The notes beneath the pieces were generated by a model that worked only from the letters and a program-made list of their open reading frames with translations, did not search any database and was not told the DNA's origin. A DNA stretch of 64,000 bases from Streptomyces sp. GQFP (GTDB lineage: Bacteria; Actinomycetota; Actinomycetes; Streptomycetales; Streptomycetaceae): assembly GCF_021545335.1 (NCBI RefSeq), contig NZ_CP089312.1, forward strand, positions 5,270,001 through 5,334,000. Reading direction: 5' to 3'. How positions within the stretch are numbered: position 1 is the stretch's first letter; each line of letters starts with the position of its first letter. Below are positions 15,538 to 23,578 of this stretch, piece after piece. A program made the translations under genes and the position numbers.

Positions 15538-16317
15538 GTGCCCCGTACCGAGACCGGCGCCGACGACCGGCGCTCCCTGCACGAGCGGATCGCTGCGGAC
15601 CTGCGCGACGAGATCATGAGCGGGGAACTGGCGCCCGGCGCCAAACTCCCGTCCACGACGCAGCTCAAGGACAGGTTCGACGCGTCGAGCGCGACGGTGC
15701 AGAAAGCCCTGCAACTGCTCAAGGACGAACAGTTGGTCGTCGGCAGGGCCGGGGCGGCCGTGACCGTACGCGAACACCGCCAGCGCACGCTGCGCCCGGC
15801 AGCCGCCTCCATGACAAGGGCCGAGGCCGGGCAACAGTATCCGTGGCTCACCGAGATCGCGAAGCACGGTTCCCGGGCGCACAGCACCCTCCTGGAGGTG
15901 ACGGAGAAGGTTCCACCGGCCGATGTCGCGGCTGCCCTCGAACTCGCACCTGGCGCGACGGCCGTCCTGCGCCGCCAACTCCTCACCATCGACGACGAAC
16001 CCGTTGAACTCGTCGCCTCCTACTACCCCACCGACCTGGCCCGAGGCACCGCACTCGCCGAACCCCGCAAAATCCGCGGCGGTACGCCGACCCTGCTCGC
16101 CGAACTCGGCCACCCACCGCACCGCAGCATCGACCGAGTCTCCGCACGGGTCCCCACCCAGGAACAGGCCACGGCCCTACGCCTACCCGGAAACCTGCCT
16201 GTCCTGCGCACCCTGCGCGTCGTCCACAGCGCCGACGAACGCCCGGTCGAGGTGACTGTGATGGTCAAGGCGGGGCATCTGTACGAGCTGGAGTACGAGT
16301 TCACCTCGCTCTCCTGA
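15538..16317 (+). CDS. GntR-family (HutC/UTRA) transcriptional regulator
   Basis: 259 residues from GTG 15538, two bases after the previous stop. Residues about 10-75 are the GntR winged helix (HERIAADLRDEIMSGELAPG, AKLPSTTQLKDRFDASSATV, QKALQLLKDEQLVV). From about 105 a UTRA domain follows, similar in pattern to the protein upstream. Tandem UTRA proteins in one operon suggest duplication followed by loss of one DNA-binding half. The target is not visible beyond the upstream palindrome. Confidence 0.85.
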   Translation: MPRTETGADDRRSLHERIAADLRDEIMSGELAPGAKLPSTTQLKDRFDASSATVQKALQLLKDEQLVVGRAGAAVTVREHRQRTLRPAAASMTRAEAGQQYPWLTEIAKHGSRAHSTLLEVTEKVPPADVAAALELAPGATAVLRRQLLTIDDEPVELVASYYPTDLARGTALAEPRKIRGGTPTLLAELGHPPHRSIDRVSARVPTQEQATALRLPGNLPVLRTLRVVHSADERPVEVTVMVKAGHLYELEYEFTSLS

Positions 16318-16432
16318 CTGGAGGAGCTGCGAATAAGCTGCTCGATTCATGGTGCGGGGGTGACTGACCGACACTGTTGAGCCTCCGGCAAGGTGACCGT
16401 CACGAGAAGCGACAGCACCTGTGGACCATGAC

Positions 16433-17464
16433 CTACTGAAGGCTCCAGCGGTGGGAGTGTCCGGGATCGTTGGGGCAGGCGAAGAGGTTGAACTCGCCTG
16501 CGCGGCCCACGACGACCTCGGTCGGGATGGCGTACGGATGTGGATCGAGATCGCGGTCTTCAACCGGTTTCCAGCTGCCGCTGCCGCCGTCCCACTCGGA
16601 GCTGTCAATGGTCAGCAGGAGTTCCATCGGAGTCGCGCAGGTCCAGCAGTCCATCGGGTACGGGTCGGTGGCATGCCAGGACGCGTACCCGCCGACACGC
16701 CAGCCTGGTGGGATGGACAGGTCGTACTGGTAGCCGACCGACTCGGCACCTTCTTCGTCCTCCGACTGCTCGGCCTCTTTCTCCAGCGACTCCTCCCAGG
16801 TGTCGAGCCTGGCGCACAGTTCCTCCGGAAGGAGACTGGCGAAGGGGTAGGTGACCACCTGCTCCGGGTACAGCACACAGGGCTCGGGGACGTACCCGTC
16901 GTAGCCGAGGACCTGTGGCTGCGGCGGCGAGGCAAGTACCTCGCCGACGTCGGCAGAACGGCGCCAGACCAGGTGAAGCAGCATGCCGTGCCGGCCCGCG
17001 CCGTGCGCGTCGAAAGGGCACCAGAACACCTGGAGCAGGTCGCAGCCGCCCGGCCCGGCCGGCAGGTCGGGGATGTCCCTCCGGAACAGCTGTGCGAGGC
17101 CGATCAGCGGCAGTGGGTCGGTCTCGGAGGCACCCGGAATCCGGTGCTTGCGGCGCAGCTCATCAACGAGCTGCCGTTCCTCGTCCGTGAGTCCCTGAGA
17201 CGGTCCGCGAGCCCACGCTGCGGCCAGGACCTCTCGTTCCCGGTGGATGTCCGCACGGCGTCGGCCGTGCCCTCGGCCGTGTACCTCGCTGCACAGCGGC
17301 CACGGCTCGTCCGTCGGCCACAGCATCGGTCCGCCGACGGAACTGGCCGAGACGTCCGGACTTCCCGGCCGCGGGTGCAGCCGTGTCGTCGTGCCCCGGT
17401 ACGCGGCCAGCTCGGGGAAGAGCGCCTCGATGTCGAGCGGGCGCGGCGGTGTGGTCCTCGTCAT
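16433..17464 (-). CDS. Hypothetical protein, DUF1963/YwqG-like
   Basis: 343 residues from ATG 17464. Features include an N-terminal GGPMLWPTDEPWPLC segment, a central block with PLPLIGLAQLFRRDIPDLP and DLLQVFWCPFDAHG, and a Cys-bearing end (DCWTCATPMELLLTIDS; FACPNDPGHSHRW). The layout, and proline-rich strands around 'W P x D x x W P', resemble the YwqG/DUF1963 group; I am only moderately sure of this. It stands alone between the GntR gene and a decayed gene. Confidence 0.55.
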   Translation of the reverse strand: MTRTTPPRPLDIEALFPELAAYRGTTTRLHPRPGSPDVSASSVGGPMLWPTDEPWPLCSEVHGRGHGRRRADIHREREVLAAAWARGPSQGLTDEERQLVDELRRKHRIPGASETDPLPLIGLAQLFRRDIPDLPAGPGGCDLLQVFWCPFDAHGAGRHGMLLHLVWRRSADVGEVLASPPQPQVLGYDGYVPEPCVLYPEQVVTYPFASLLPEELCARLDTWEESLEKEAEQSEDEEGAESVGYQYDLSIPPGWRVGGYASWHATDPYPMDCWTCATPMELLLTIDSSEWDGGSGSWKPVEDRDLDPHPYAIPTEVVVGRAGEFNLFACPNDPGHSHRWSLQ

Positions 17465-17599
17465 GGAAGCGACCCTATGCAGTCGACAGTTTCGGTGAGC
17501 AGCTCCCCCTGGCCGCCTCTCCCCAGGCCTGAAGCAGTGACCCCGTAGGCGTCCTGGACTCAGCCCGCCGAGCATCGATGCCGGTCAGACCCTTCACTC

Positions 17600-18020
17600 T
17601 CAGCGGGCCTGCGGATAGCCGATTTTGGAGATGTCCGGGGCCAGGTCCGCCTGGGTGACCCTTACGTTCAACGACGACACAAGTTCCGCCACGGCTGGCA
17701 CGCCGTCCTCGTCGGTGAACGCTGCTTCCTCGGCGAAGGGCTTGACAGACCCCCGGGACATCGTCGATCACTCCTGGCCAAGGTTCGCCGTCGTGGCCAT
17801 ACGGGCTCATCGGCGATTCGTGGCCGAAGCCCCGTACGTAGGCTCCGGCCGCCGAGAACACGATGGAGTACTCGTCTCCCGACCCGTTGCGCATCGAGCA
17901 TCGCAAGCGAGCGGCACAGGTCCCGCAGGTCGGCGATGGCAGGAAGCCGGCGGGCTACGTCATAGACAGTCACGGGCTCATCCAACCGGACGCCTCTGAC
18001 ATCACCCGTCCCTTTGCCAG
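17600..18020 (-). pseudogene. Decayed gene, three pieces in different frames
   Basis: Read on the minus strand, three protein-like pieces follow one another in different frames: RLDEPVTVYDVARRLPAIAD with LRDLCRSLAMLDA; then MRNGSGDEYSIVFSAAGAYV with HESPMSPYGHDGEPWPGVID; then KPFAEEAAFTDEDGVPAVAE through to SKIGYPQAR and a stop at 17600. The pieces match the order I remember for a Streptomyces hypothetical family, so this is probably one gene broken by at least two indels. The whole gap 17465-18100 holds nothing else that I can support. Confidence 0.6.
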
Positions 18021-18100
18021 ACGTCAGGCTCAGTTGCAATTCCGGCGCCAGGCAGGGCGACGCACGACAGTTGCATGCGCGAGCTGGCCAGTGTCGCCCC

Positions 18101-18847
18101 CTACGCCCACTCCACCCCGACCACCCGCGTCTCCACCCGCATCCCCCAAGGCACCCGCCACGCGTCGACGCACACGGTCCAGGACTGTTCCCTCGTCTCC
18201 CCCGCCCCGATCGGCACAGGCAGCGCCACCCTCGACTCGATCGTCGCCCAGTCGATGCCGAGCAGGTCGATGATGTGCGTGCCGAAGGTGACCGTGCCCG
18301 AACGGACCGGCGTGCCACCGGTGTTGTGGAAGGTGAGCGTCACCTTCTCGCACCAGCGTTTGTCCGTGGGCGTGAGTACGGGCGCGCTCGTGGTCAGACG
18401 GGCGGGACCGACGGGCGGCGGCGATTCCGGTGTTGGTACCGGGAGTGGTGTTGGTGTCTGCGCCGGTTCGGAGGGCGCGGGCATGGCCGACGGGGAACTC
18501 GTGCTCGTACCGGTGGAGTTGCTGCTCGCTTCTCCAGGAGTCGGCGATCCGGGGCCTGTTGGGCCTGTTGCCGATGGGTGCGGCCGACTCTCCTGCGCCG
18601 AGGGGGACTTGGCCGGCGCGGATTCCCGCTCCCGTCCCTCCAACGGTACGAACGTCACCTCCCCGGTGGGAGCGACCGCCGTACCGCCGCTCGCCGGGTG
18701 CTCGACCGCGGCGTACCCCTCGCCCTGTCCGTCACCGCCCCCGCACGCCACCAACAGCCCTGCCAGGGTGCAGGTCGCGATGGCCGCCGAGGTGGTCAGG
18801 GCGATGGTGCCCCGGCGGTCATGCGTCGTACGGGTCGGGCGAAGCAT
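18101..18847 (-). CDS. Putative lipoprotein
   Basis: 248 residues. After a basic start (MLRPTRTTHDRRGT) comes a hydrophobic stretch ending in a lipobox, CTLAGLLVAC, so the mature chain is probably anchored through Cys 35. A long Pro/Ser/Thr-rich linker (about residues 80-150) leads to a beta-rich C-terminal domain with two Cys (KRWCEKVTLTFHNTGGTPVR; EQSWTVCVDAWRVPWG). The ligand is unknown. It lies downstream of sigN on the same strand, separated by a hairpin. Confidence 0.75.
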   Translation of the reverse strand: MLRPTRTTHDRRGTIALTTSAAIATCTLAGLLVACGGGDGQGEGYAAVEHPASGGTAVAPTGEVTFVPLEGRERESAPAKSPSAQESRPHPSATGPTGPGSPTPGEASSNSTGTSTSSPSAMPAPSEPAQTPTPLPVPTPESPPPVGPARLTTSAPVLTPTDKRWCEKVTLTFHNTGGTPVRSGTVTFGTHIIDLLGIDWATIESRVALPVPIGAGETREQSWTVCVDAWRVPWGMRVETRVVGVEWA

Positions 18848-18889
18848 CGCGACATCGTCGCTGATGCTCCGTCAGAAGTGAACCCTCAG

Positions 18890-18910
18890 GAGGCCCCTCA
18901 GTGGGGCCTC
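18890..18910 (-). terminator. Hairpin downstream of sigN
   Basis: GAGGCCCC (18890-18897) pairs with GGGGCCTC (18903-18910) across a 5-base loop, just after the sigN stop. There is no T run, so it is a GC-rich hairpin terminator candidate. Confidence 0.5.
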
Positions 18911-18919
18911 ATCGGAGCC

Positions 18920-19837
18920 TCAGTCCGAGATCAGGCCCTCGCGCAGCTGGGACAGGGTCCGGGTCAGCAGGCGGGACACGTGCATCTGGGAGATGCCGAC
19001 CTCCTCGCCGATCTGCGACTGGGTCATGTTGGCGAAGAAGCGCAGCATGATGATCCGGCGCTCGCGCGGCGGGAGTTTGGCCAGCAGCGGCTTGAGGGAC
19101 TCGCGGTACTCCACGCCCTCCAGCGCCGTGTCCTCGTAGCCGAGGCGGTCCGCCAGGGAGCCCTCGCCGCCGTCGTCCTCCGGGGCCGGGGAGTCCAGGG
19201 ACGAGGCCGTGTACGCGTTGCCGACCGCGAGGCCGTCGACGACGTCCTCCTCGGACACGCCCAGGACCGCGGCGAGTTCGGTGACCGTCGGCGAGCGGTC
19301 CAGCTTCTGGGCGAGTTCGTCGCTGGCCTTCGTGAGGGCCAGGCGCAGTTCCTGGAGGCGGCGCGGGACGCGCACCGACCACGAGGTGTCGCGGAAGAAC
19401 CGCTTGATCTCGCCCACGACCGTCGGCATCGCGAACGTCGGGAACTCGACGCCGCGTTCGCAGTCGAAGCGGTCGATCGCCTTGATCAGGCCGATCGTGC
19501 CGACCTGGACGATGTCCTCCATCGGCTCGTTGCGGGAGCGGAAGCGGGCCGCCGCGTACCGCACGAGGGGGAGGTTCAGCTCGATGAGGGTGTCCCGGAC
19601 GTACGCACGCTCGGGGCTGTTCTCGTCGAGGGCGGCGAGCCGCAGGAACAGGGAACGGGACAGGGTGCGGGTGTCGATGGCTCCCGTGGCCGGCGGAGCC
19701 GGCGGGAGGGCCGGGACGGCCGGGGCTGCCTCTGCCTCGACCTCCACTACGAGGGCCGGGACGTCGTGAAGCTCGGCGGGCGCCGACTCGCTCTTCGTGA
19801 GCGTGAGCACCTTCGAGCTGCCCTGGTCTGCGGACAT
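18920..19837 (-). CDS. sigN: RNA polymerase sigma factor, SigB/SigF family (SigN)
   Basis: 305 residues from ATG 19837 with an AAAGGGGGTGG ribosome site. After a Pro/Ala-rich N-terminus of about 50 residues come region 2 (LVRYAAARFRSRNEPMEDIV, VGTIGLIKAIDRFDCERG, FPTFAMPTVVGEIKRFFRDT), region 3 and region 4 (LPPRERRIIMLRFFANMTQS, IGISQMHVSRLL). This is a type-III stress or developmental sigma factor. The order, with a second sigma gene directly upstream, matches sigN-sigF of S. coelicolor as I remember it. Such factors are held by anti-sigma kinases and released through antagonist proteins; no such partner is adjacent. Confidence 0.88.
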   Translation of the reverse strand: MSADQGSSKVLTLTKSESAPAELHDVPALVVEVEAEAAPAVPALPPAPPATGAIDTRTLSRSLFLRLAALDENSPERAYVRDTLIELNLPLVRYAAARFRSRNEPMEDIVQVGTIGLIKAIDRFDCERGVEFPTFAMPTVVGEIKRFFRDTSWSVRVPRRLQELRLALTKASDELAQKLDRSPTVTELAAVLGVSEEDVVDGLAVGNAYTASSLDSPAPEDDGGEGSLADRLGYEDTALEGVEYRESLKPLLAKLPPRERRIIMLRFFANMTQSQIGEEVGISQMHVSRLLTRTLSQLREGLISD

Positions 19838-19947
19838 GCCACCCCCTTTGGGTCGCGGACGGTCGCGGCGGACGCTCCCGTCTGAGGAACGCAGCCTTCA
19901 CCTGAATACCGGAGCCGAAGCCACGGCAAACGCTCTTCCGGCAGAAT

Positions 19948-19988
19948 GTCACATGTCGGCAACACGCTGTAGTGACATGTCGACATGT
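19948..19988. promoter_or_regulatory. ACATGTCG repeats and 14-bp palindrome in sigN upstream region
   Basis: The 346-bp gap between the sigma genes holds ACATGTCGACATGT (19975-19988), a perfect palindrome, plus a second ACATGTCG at 19951-19958. TGTCAC (19948) and GTGACA (19972) also form an inverted pair around a 17-bp spacer. These look like regulator sites about 110-150 bp upstream of the sigN start. The rest of the gap shows nothing else that I can name. Confidence 0.45.
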
Positions 19989-20183
19989 AAGACACGAATC
20001 AGCCCTGTAAAGAGGGGGTCTGACGGTTTTTCACCCCAGAAATGGGAGGAAGTACGCCACTGGGCGATTCGCTCTCCCAGGTGACGTCTCGATTCTGTGT
20101 CCGGTTATCCCCGGACCGCCCCTGGACCGCCCCCGTGGTGACTCGTGTGACTCCTGCGGCGACGCCCGCGGCCACTCCCGCGA

Positions 20184-21107
20184 CTACGCCTCGATGCGGT
20201 TCGCCGAACGCAGTCGCGCGAAGCTGCGGGCCAGCAGCCGGGACACGTGCATCTGGGAGACGCCCAGTTCCGCGCTGATCTGCGACTGGGTGAGGTTGCT
20301 GTAGTAACGCAGCAAAAGGATCCGCTGCTCGCGCTCGGGGAGCTGGACCAGGAGATGGCGGACGAGATCGCGGTGCTCCACGCCGTCCAGTGCCGGGTCC
20401 TCGTAGCCGAGCCGGTCGACCAGACCGGGCAGGCCGTCGCCCTCCTGGGCCGCCTCCAGTGAGGTCGCGTGGTACGAACGGCCCGCCTCGATGCAGGAGA
20501 GCACGTCGTCCTCGCTGATCCGCAGCCGCTCGGCGATCTCGGCGGTCGTCGGGGTACGCCCGAACGCGGTCGTCAGATCCTCGGTCGCGCCGTTGACCTG
20601 CACCCACAACTCGTGCAGCCGGCGCGGTACGTGGACCGTGCGGACGTTGTCCCGGAAGTACCGCTTGATCTCGCCGATGACCGTCGGCATCGCGAACGTC
20701 GGAAACTGCACACCCCGGTCCGGGTCGAACCGGTCGATGGCGTTGATCAGCCCGATGGTGCCGACCTGGACGACGTCCTCCATCGGCTCGTTGCGGGAGC
20801 GGAAGCGGGCGGCCGCGTAGCGCACGAGCGGGAGGTTCGCCTCGATGAGCGCCCCTCGCACGCGGTTGTGCTCCGGCGTGCCCGGGTCCAGCACCTTGAG
20901 CTGGCCGAAGAGCACCTGGGTGAGCGCCCGGGTGTCCGCGCCGCGGCTCCGCGGTGGGGCGGGCTCCTGGGGAGCGGCCTCCAGGGGAGTGGCCTCCTGC
21001 GGCGCGGTCTGCTGTGGTGCGGCTTCCTGGGGTGGCGCAGTACTGGCCGACACGGTCAACGCCACCTCTTCATCGGTCAACTCTTCATCGGTCAACTCAT
21101 CCGTCAA
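20184..21107 (-). CDS. sigF: RNA polymerase sigma factor SigF
   Basis: 307 residues from ATG 21107; GTG 21053 has a better ribosome site (GAAGAGGTGG) and would give 289 residues, close to the 287 I recall for S. coelicolor SigF, which controls late spore maturation. Region 2 (LVRYAAARFRSRNEPMEDVV, INAIDRFDPDRGVQFPTFAM, GEIKRYFRDNVRTVHVPRRL) and region 4 (LPEREQRILLLRYYSNLTQS, ELGVSQMHVSRLL) are complete, ending in RIEA. The optional N-terminal extension encodes a repeated LTDEE. It is 70% identical by eye to SigN in region 2. Confidence 0.9.
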   Translation of the reverse strand: MTDELTDEELTDEEVALTVSASTAPPQEAAPQQTAPQEATPLEAAPQEPAPPRSRGADTRALTQVLFGQLKVLDPGTPEHNRVRGALIEANLPLVRYAAARFRSRNEPMEDVVQVGTIGLINAIDRFDPDRGVQFPTFAMPTVIGEIKRYFRDNVRTVHVPRRLHELWVQVNGATEDLTTAFGRTPTTAEIAERLRISEDDVLSCIEAGRSYHATSLEAAQEGDGLPGLVDRLGYEDPALDGVEHRDLVRHLLVQLPEREQRILLLRYYSNLTQSQISAELGVSQMHVSRLLARSFARLRSANRIEA

Positions 21108-21194
21108 AAGCGGTCATAGCATCACAAGACATGTGCACTGTGTGCAAGCACCCCATAACGCCGTGTTGAGTGAGGTTTGGTGGCATAAGGCATG

Positions 21195-21226
21195 AAAAGG
21201 CCCCACACCGTTCCGGTGCGGGGCCA
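21195..21226 (-). terminator. Intrinsic terminator of the Dabb gene
   Basis: A 12-bp stem (21199-21210 with 21214-21225, one G-T pair, TTC loop) lies just past the minus-strand Dabb stop and is followed on that strand by TTTT. A clean rho-independent terminator. Confidence 0.85.
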
Positions 21227-21240
21227 GTTGCGTGCTCGGC

Positions 21241-21534
21241 CTAGAACTCGTAGTCGGCGATCACCCACGTGGCGAACTCGCGCCACTGTGCCGCGGCCGC
21301 CTGATGGGCCGGGTGCTCCACGTACCGCTTGAGCGCGTCCGTGTCGTCGACCGCCGAGTTGATCGCGAAGTCGTAGGCGATGGGGCGGTCGGTGATGTTC
21401 CAGGCGCACTCCCAGAAGCGGAGTTCGTCGATCTGCCCGGACAGGGCGCGGAAGGCGTCGGCACCCGCCACGACCCGCGGTTCGTCGCGCTGGACGCCCT
21501 CGTTGAGTTTGAAGAGGACCAGATGGCGGATCAC
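21241..21534 (-). CDS. Dabb (stress-responsive A/B barrel) family protein
   Basis: 97 residues, the usual single-domain length. The pattern is the dimeric alpha/beta barrel: IRHLVLFKLNEGVQ at the start, a middle strand ELRFWECAWNITDRPIAYDF, and the closing KRYVEHPAHQAAAAQWREFA with VIADYEF at the C-terminus. Members of this fold include stress proteins and small cyclases; no active site can be assigned. It lies 10 bp downstream of a small membrane-protein gene, with its own terminator, between sigF and the tRNA. Confidence 0.88.
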   Translation of the reverse strand: MIRHLVLFKLNEGVQRDEPRVVAGADAFRALSGQIDELRFWECAWNITDRPIAYDFAINSAVDDTDALKRYVEHPAHQAAAAQWREFATWVIADYEF

Positions 21535-21544
21535 ATGTACTCCT

Positions 21545-21721
21545 CTACTTGGCGCCGTCGGCGATCCAGGTCATGAAGTCCCCTATGGCACTGGCCGCGT
21601 TCGAGACTCCCTCGAACGCTATCTCGACGTATTCGGCCGCTTTCTGCGGGTCCGTGATGATCACGTACAGCACGAAGACCACGAGCACATAGACGGCGAT
21701 CTTCTTCGAATTCACCGCCAC
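21545..21721 (-). CDS. Small membrane protein of 58 residues
   Basis: Found by reading the strand directly: GTG 21721 follows GAGGGGAG at ideal spacing and reads VAVNSKKIAVYVLVVFVLYV and then ITDPQKAAEYVEIAFEGVSN to a TAG at 21545. One N-terminal membrane helix is followed by a short amphipathic tail (SAIGDFMTWIADGAK). The Dabb gene starts 10 bp after the stop, so they probably share a transcript. Function unknown. Confidence 0.72.
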   Translation of the reverse strand: MAVNSKKIAVYVLVVFVLYVIITDPQKAAEYVEIAFEGVSNAASAIGDFMTWIADGAK

Positions 21722-21770
21722 CGCGGCCTCCCCTCAGACCAGACCAGACCACACCCGACTGATGTCGCAC

Positions 21771-21800
21771 GAAGGGCCCCGCCGTCCGGCGAGGCCCTTC
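21771..21800 (-). terminator. Hairpin downstream of the serine tRNA
   Basis: GAAGGGCC (21771-21778) pairs with GGCCCTTC (21793-21800), and the interior CCGCC/CGGCG also pairs, giving a long GC-rich hairpin five bases after the tRNA 3' end. Confidence 0.7.
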
Positions 21801-21805
21801 TCCAG

Positions 21806-21890
21806 CGGTAGCGGAGGGATTTGAACCCTCGGTGACTTGCGCCACACTCGCTTTCGAGGCGAGCTCCTTCGGCCGCTCGGACACGCTACC
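21806..21890 (-). tRNA. tRNA-Ser(CGA)
   Basis: 85 nt on the minus strand. The acceptor arms GGTAGCG / CGCTACC pair fully with discriminator G. The anticodon stem CTCGC/GCGAG closes the loop CTCGAAA, giving anticodon CGA (reads UCG, a preferred Ser codon here). A long variable arm and a T-loop GGTTCAAATC fit a class II serine tRNA. CCA is not encoded. Confidence 0.95.
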
Positions 21891-21935
21891 GAGACAGACC
21901 TTACAGCACGGTGCGGTGTGCTCCGAAATCCGTTT

Positions 21936-22364
21936 TTAGTTCCGGAAGAACTTGGTCAGGAGGTGTGCGCAGTCGTCCGCGAGGACGCCGCCGATCACCT
22001 CGGGGCGGTGGTTGAGGCGGCGGTCGCGGACGACGTCCCAGAGGGAGCCGGCCGCGCCCGCCTTCTCGTCGCGGGCGCCGTAGACGACCCGGTCGACCCG
22101 GGACTGCACGAGGGCGCCCGCGCACATCGTGCAGGGCTCAAGCGTCACGACGAGCGTGCAGCCGGACAGCCGCCACTCCCCGAGGTCGGCCGCGGCCCGC
22201 CGGATCGCGAGAACCTCGGCGTGCGCGGTCGGATCGCCCGTCGCCTCGCGCTCGTTGTGCCCGGTCGCGAGGACGGTCGTACCGTCGGCGGCCAGGACGA
22301 CGGCACCGACGGGGACGTCACCGCCGAGGACAGCCCGCCCGGCCTCGGCCATGGCGAGCCGCAT
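21936..22364 (-). CDS. tadA: tRNA-specific adenosine deaminase TadA
   Basis: 142 residues. The zinc-deaminase core is complete: TAHAEVLAI (ligand His 48, proton shuttle Glu 50) and PCTMCAG (ligands Cys 78 and Cys 81). The enzyme converts A34 to inosine in tRNA-Arg(ACG). Homologues I recall begin a few residues earlier (VRDPWRA...), and that sequence is in frame upstream, but there is no ATG or GTG for it. The gene follows the TadA-associated protein gene on the same strand and lies next to tRNA-Ser. Confidence 0.93.
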   Translation of the reverse strand: MRLAMAEAGRAVLGGDVPVGAVVLAADGTTVLATGHNEREATGDPTAHAEVLAIRRAAADLGEWRLSGCTLVVTLEPCTMCAGALVQSRVDRVVYGARDEKAGAAGSLWDVVRDRRLNHRPEVIGGVLADDCAHLLTKFFRN

Positions 22365-22426
22365 CGCGGCCCGCCATGGATCACGTACGGGGTCGGGCGC
22401 CCCCTCGACGGTCAGGCCCTGTTCGT

Positions 22427-22978
22427 TCAGCGCACCGTCTCCAGGACCTCCGACGCTCCGAGGGCGTCGGCGATCGCGCTCAGCGCGTCGTCGGCGTCCA
22501 GGGCGCGCAGTTCCTTCTCGCCGACGCCGAGGTCGTCCAGGATCTCGGTGTCGCCGACGGGGCCGTGCGGCACCGCCTCGGCGGAGGTGCCGGCCTCGTC
22601 GTCATCGTCGGAGTCGGCGTCCGGATCGCTGTCCGACTCACCGTCCTCGGTGCCGTCGAGGTCGAGGGCGTCCAGATCTGTATCGAGGTCGTCCGGATCG
22701 CGGCCGAGCAGCTCGGCCGTGAGCAGGATCTCGCCGTACGAGCTACGGGCAGCGGCGGCGGCGTCCGAGACGTAGATCCGGGGGTCGTCCTCGCCGTCGA
22801 CGCGGACGACGCCGAACCAGGCGTCCTCCTGCTCGATCAGCACCAGCACCGTGTCGTCCTCGGGGGAGGCTTCACGGGCCAGTTCGGCCAGGTCCGACAG
22901 CGTTTCCACATCATCGAGTTCTGTGTCGCTCGCTTCCCACCCGTCTTCGGTGCGCGCGAGCAGTGCGGCGAAGTACAC
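22427..22978 (-). CDS. tRNA adenosine deaminase-associated protein
   Basis: 183 residues from GTG 22978, preceded by GGGAGAG. The start VYFAALLARTEDGWEASDTE and the block AELAREASPEDDTVLVLIEQ with AWFGVVRVDGEDDPRIYVSD match an actinobacterial family always found beside tadA. The second half is extremely acidic (about residues 105-150 mostly Asp/Glu), then a short helical end (LDADDALSAIADALGASEV). It is probably a partner of the deaminase; no catalytic motif is visible. Confidence 0.88.
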   Translation of the reverse strand: MYFAALLARTEDGWEASDTELDDVETLSDLAELAREASPEDDTVLVLIEQEDAWFGVVRVDGEDDPRIYVSDAAAAARSSYGEILLTAELLGRDPDDLDTDLDALDLDGTEDGESDSDPDADSDDDDEAGTSAEAVPHGPVGDTEILDDLGVGEKELRALDADDALSAIADALGASEVLETVR

Positions 22979-23241
22979 CGTGACTCTCCCACTGGTCCTA
23001 GGCGTGCCGGTTGGGGGTCCCCCCGGCGGAGGCTTTGGGTGGGGAGTGCTGTGCGCCGAGCCCCACCCACTCGGAATCGTGGCAGAAACGGAGCGTTCAG
23101 GGGACGTCTTCGGCACCCTGTGTCCGGCTCTTTTGATCGCTTGTCGGCCGAGCCCTTCACCAGCGCTCTCGTTGCCGCCACCAGCGGATCGTAACCGGCT
23201 TCCCTGGCCGCCCCCGCACGGCCACCCCCTCAACGCGCGTG

Positions 23242-23448
23242 CTACCAGCGGAATGTACGCATGCGCATGGCGTGGCGGAGGCGGGCGGTCTTGGCGCGGC
23301 GGGGCTGGACACGGTCGCGCAACTCGCGCGCCTCGGTCAGCTCGCGCAGGAAGACGGCCCGGCGCCGACGCCGCTCGGCCTCGGTCTCCGACGATTTCTG
23401 TTCCCGGTCTTCCCGGGCGGGTTCCCGGTTCGGTTCACGGTCAGGCAC
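23242..23448 (-). CDS. Small highly basic conserved hypothetical protein
   Basis: 68 residues from GTG 23448. An acidic/basic N-terminal part (EPNREPAREDREQK) leads to an Arg-rich helix (AERRRRRAVFLRELTEAREL) and the C-terminal PRRAKTARLRHAMRMRTFRW, which I recall as conserved upstream of upp in Streptomyces. The charge suggests nucleic-acid binding. A longer frame from 23580 overlaps the upp start and is less likely. Confidence 0.6.
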   Translation of the reverse strand: MPDREPNREPAREDREQKSSETEAERRRRRAVFLRELTEARELRDRVQPRRAKTARLRHAMRMRTFRW

Positions 23449-23578
23449 AGGCAGACACCCCCAGTCCGTCCCCCCTGGTCCATCCCTCCCACTTTCCCTC
23501 CGTCGGGCGGTTTGATGCCAGCGGAAGGGTGATCGGGGAGCTGAGCCCCCGCACAGGACCACGGCTACTGTTAGGGCC

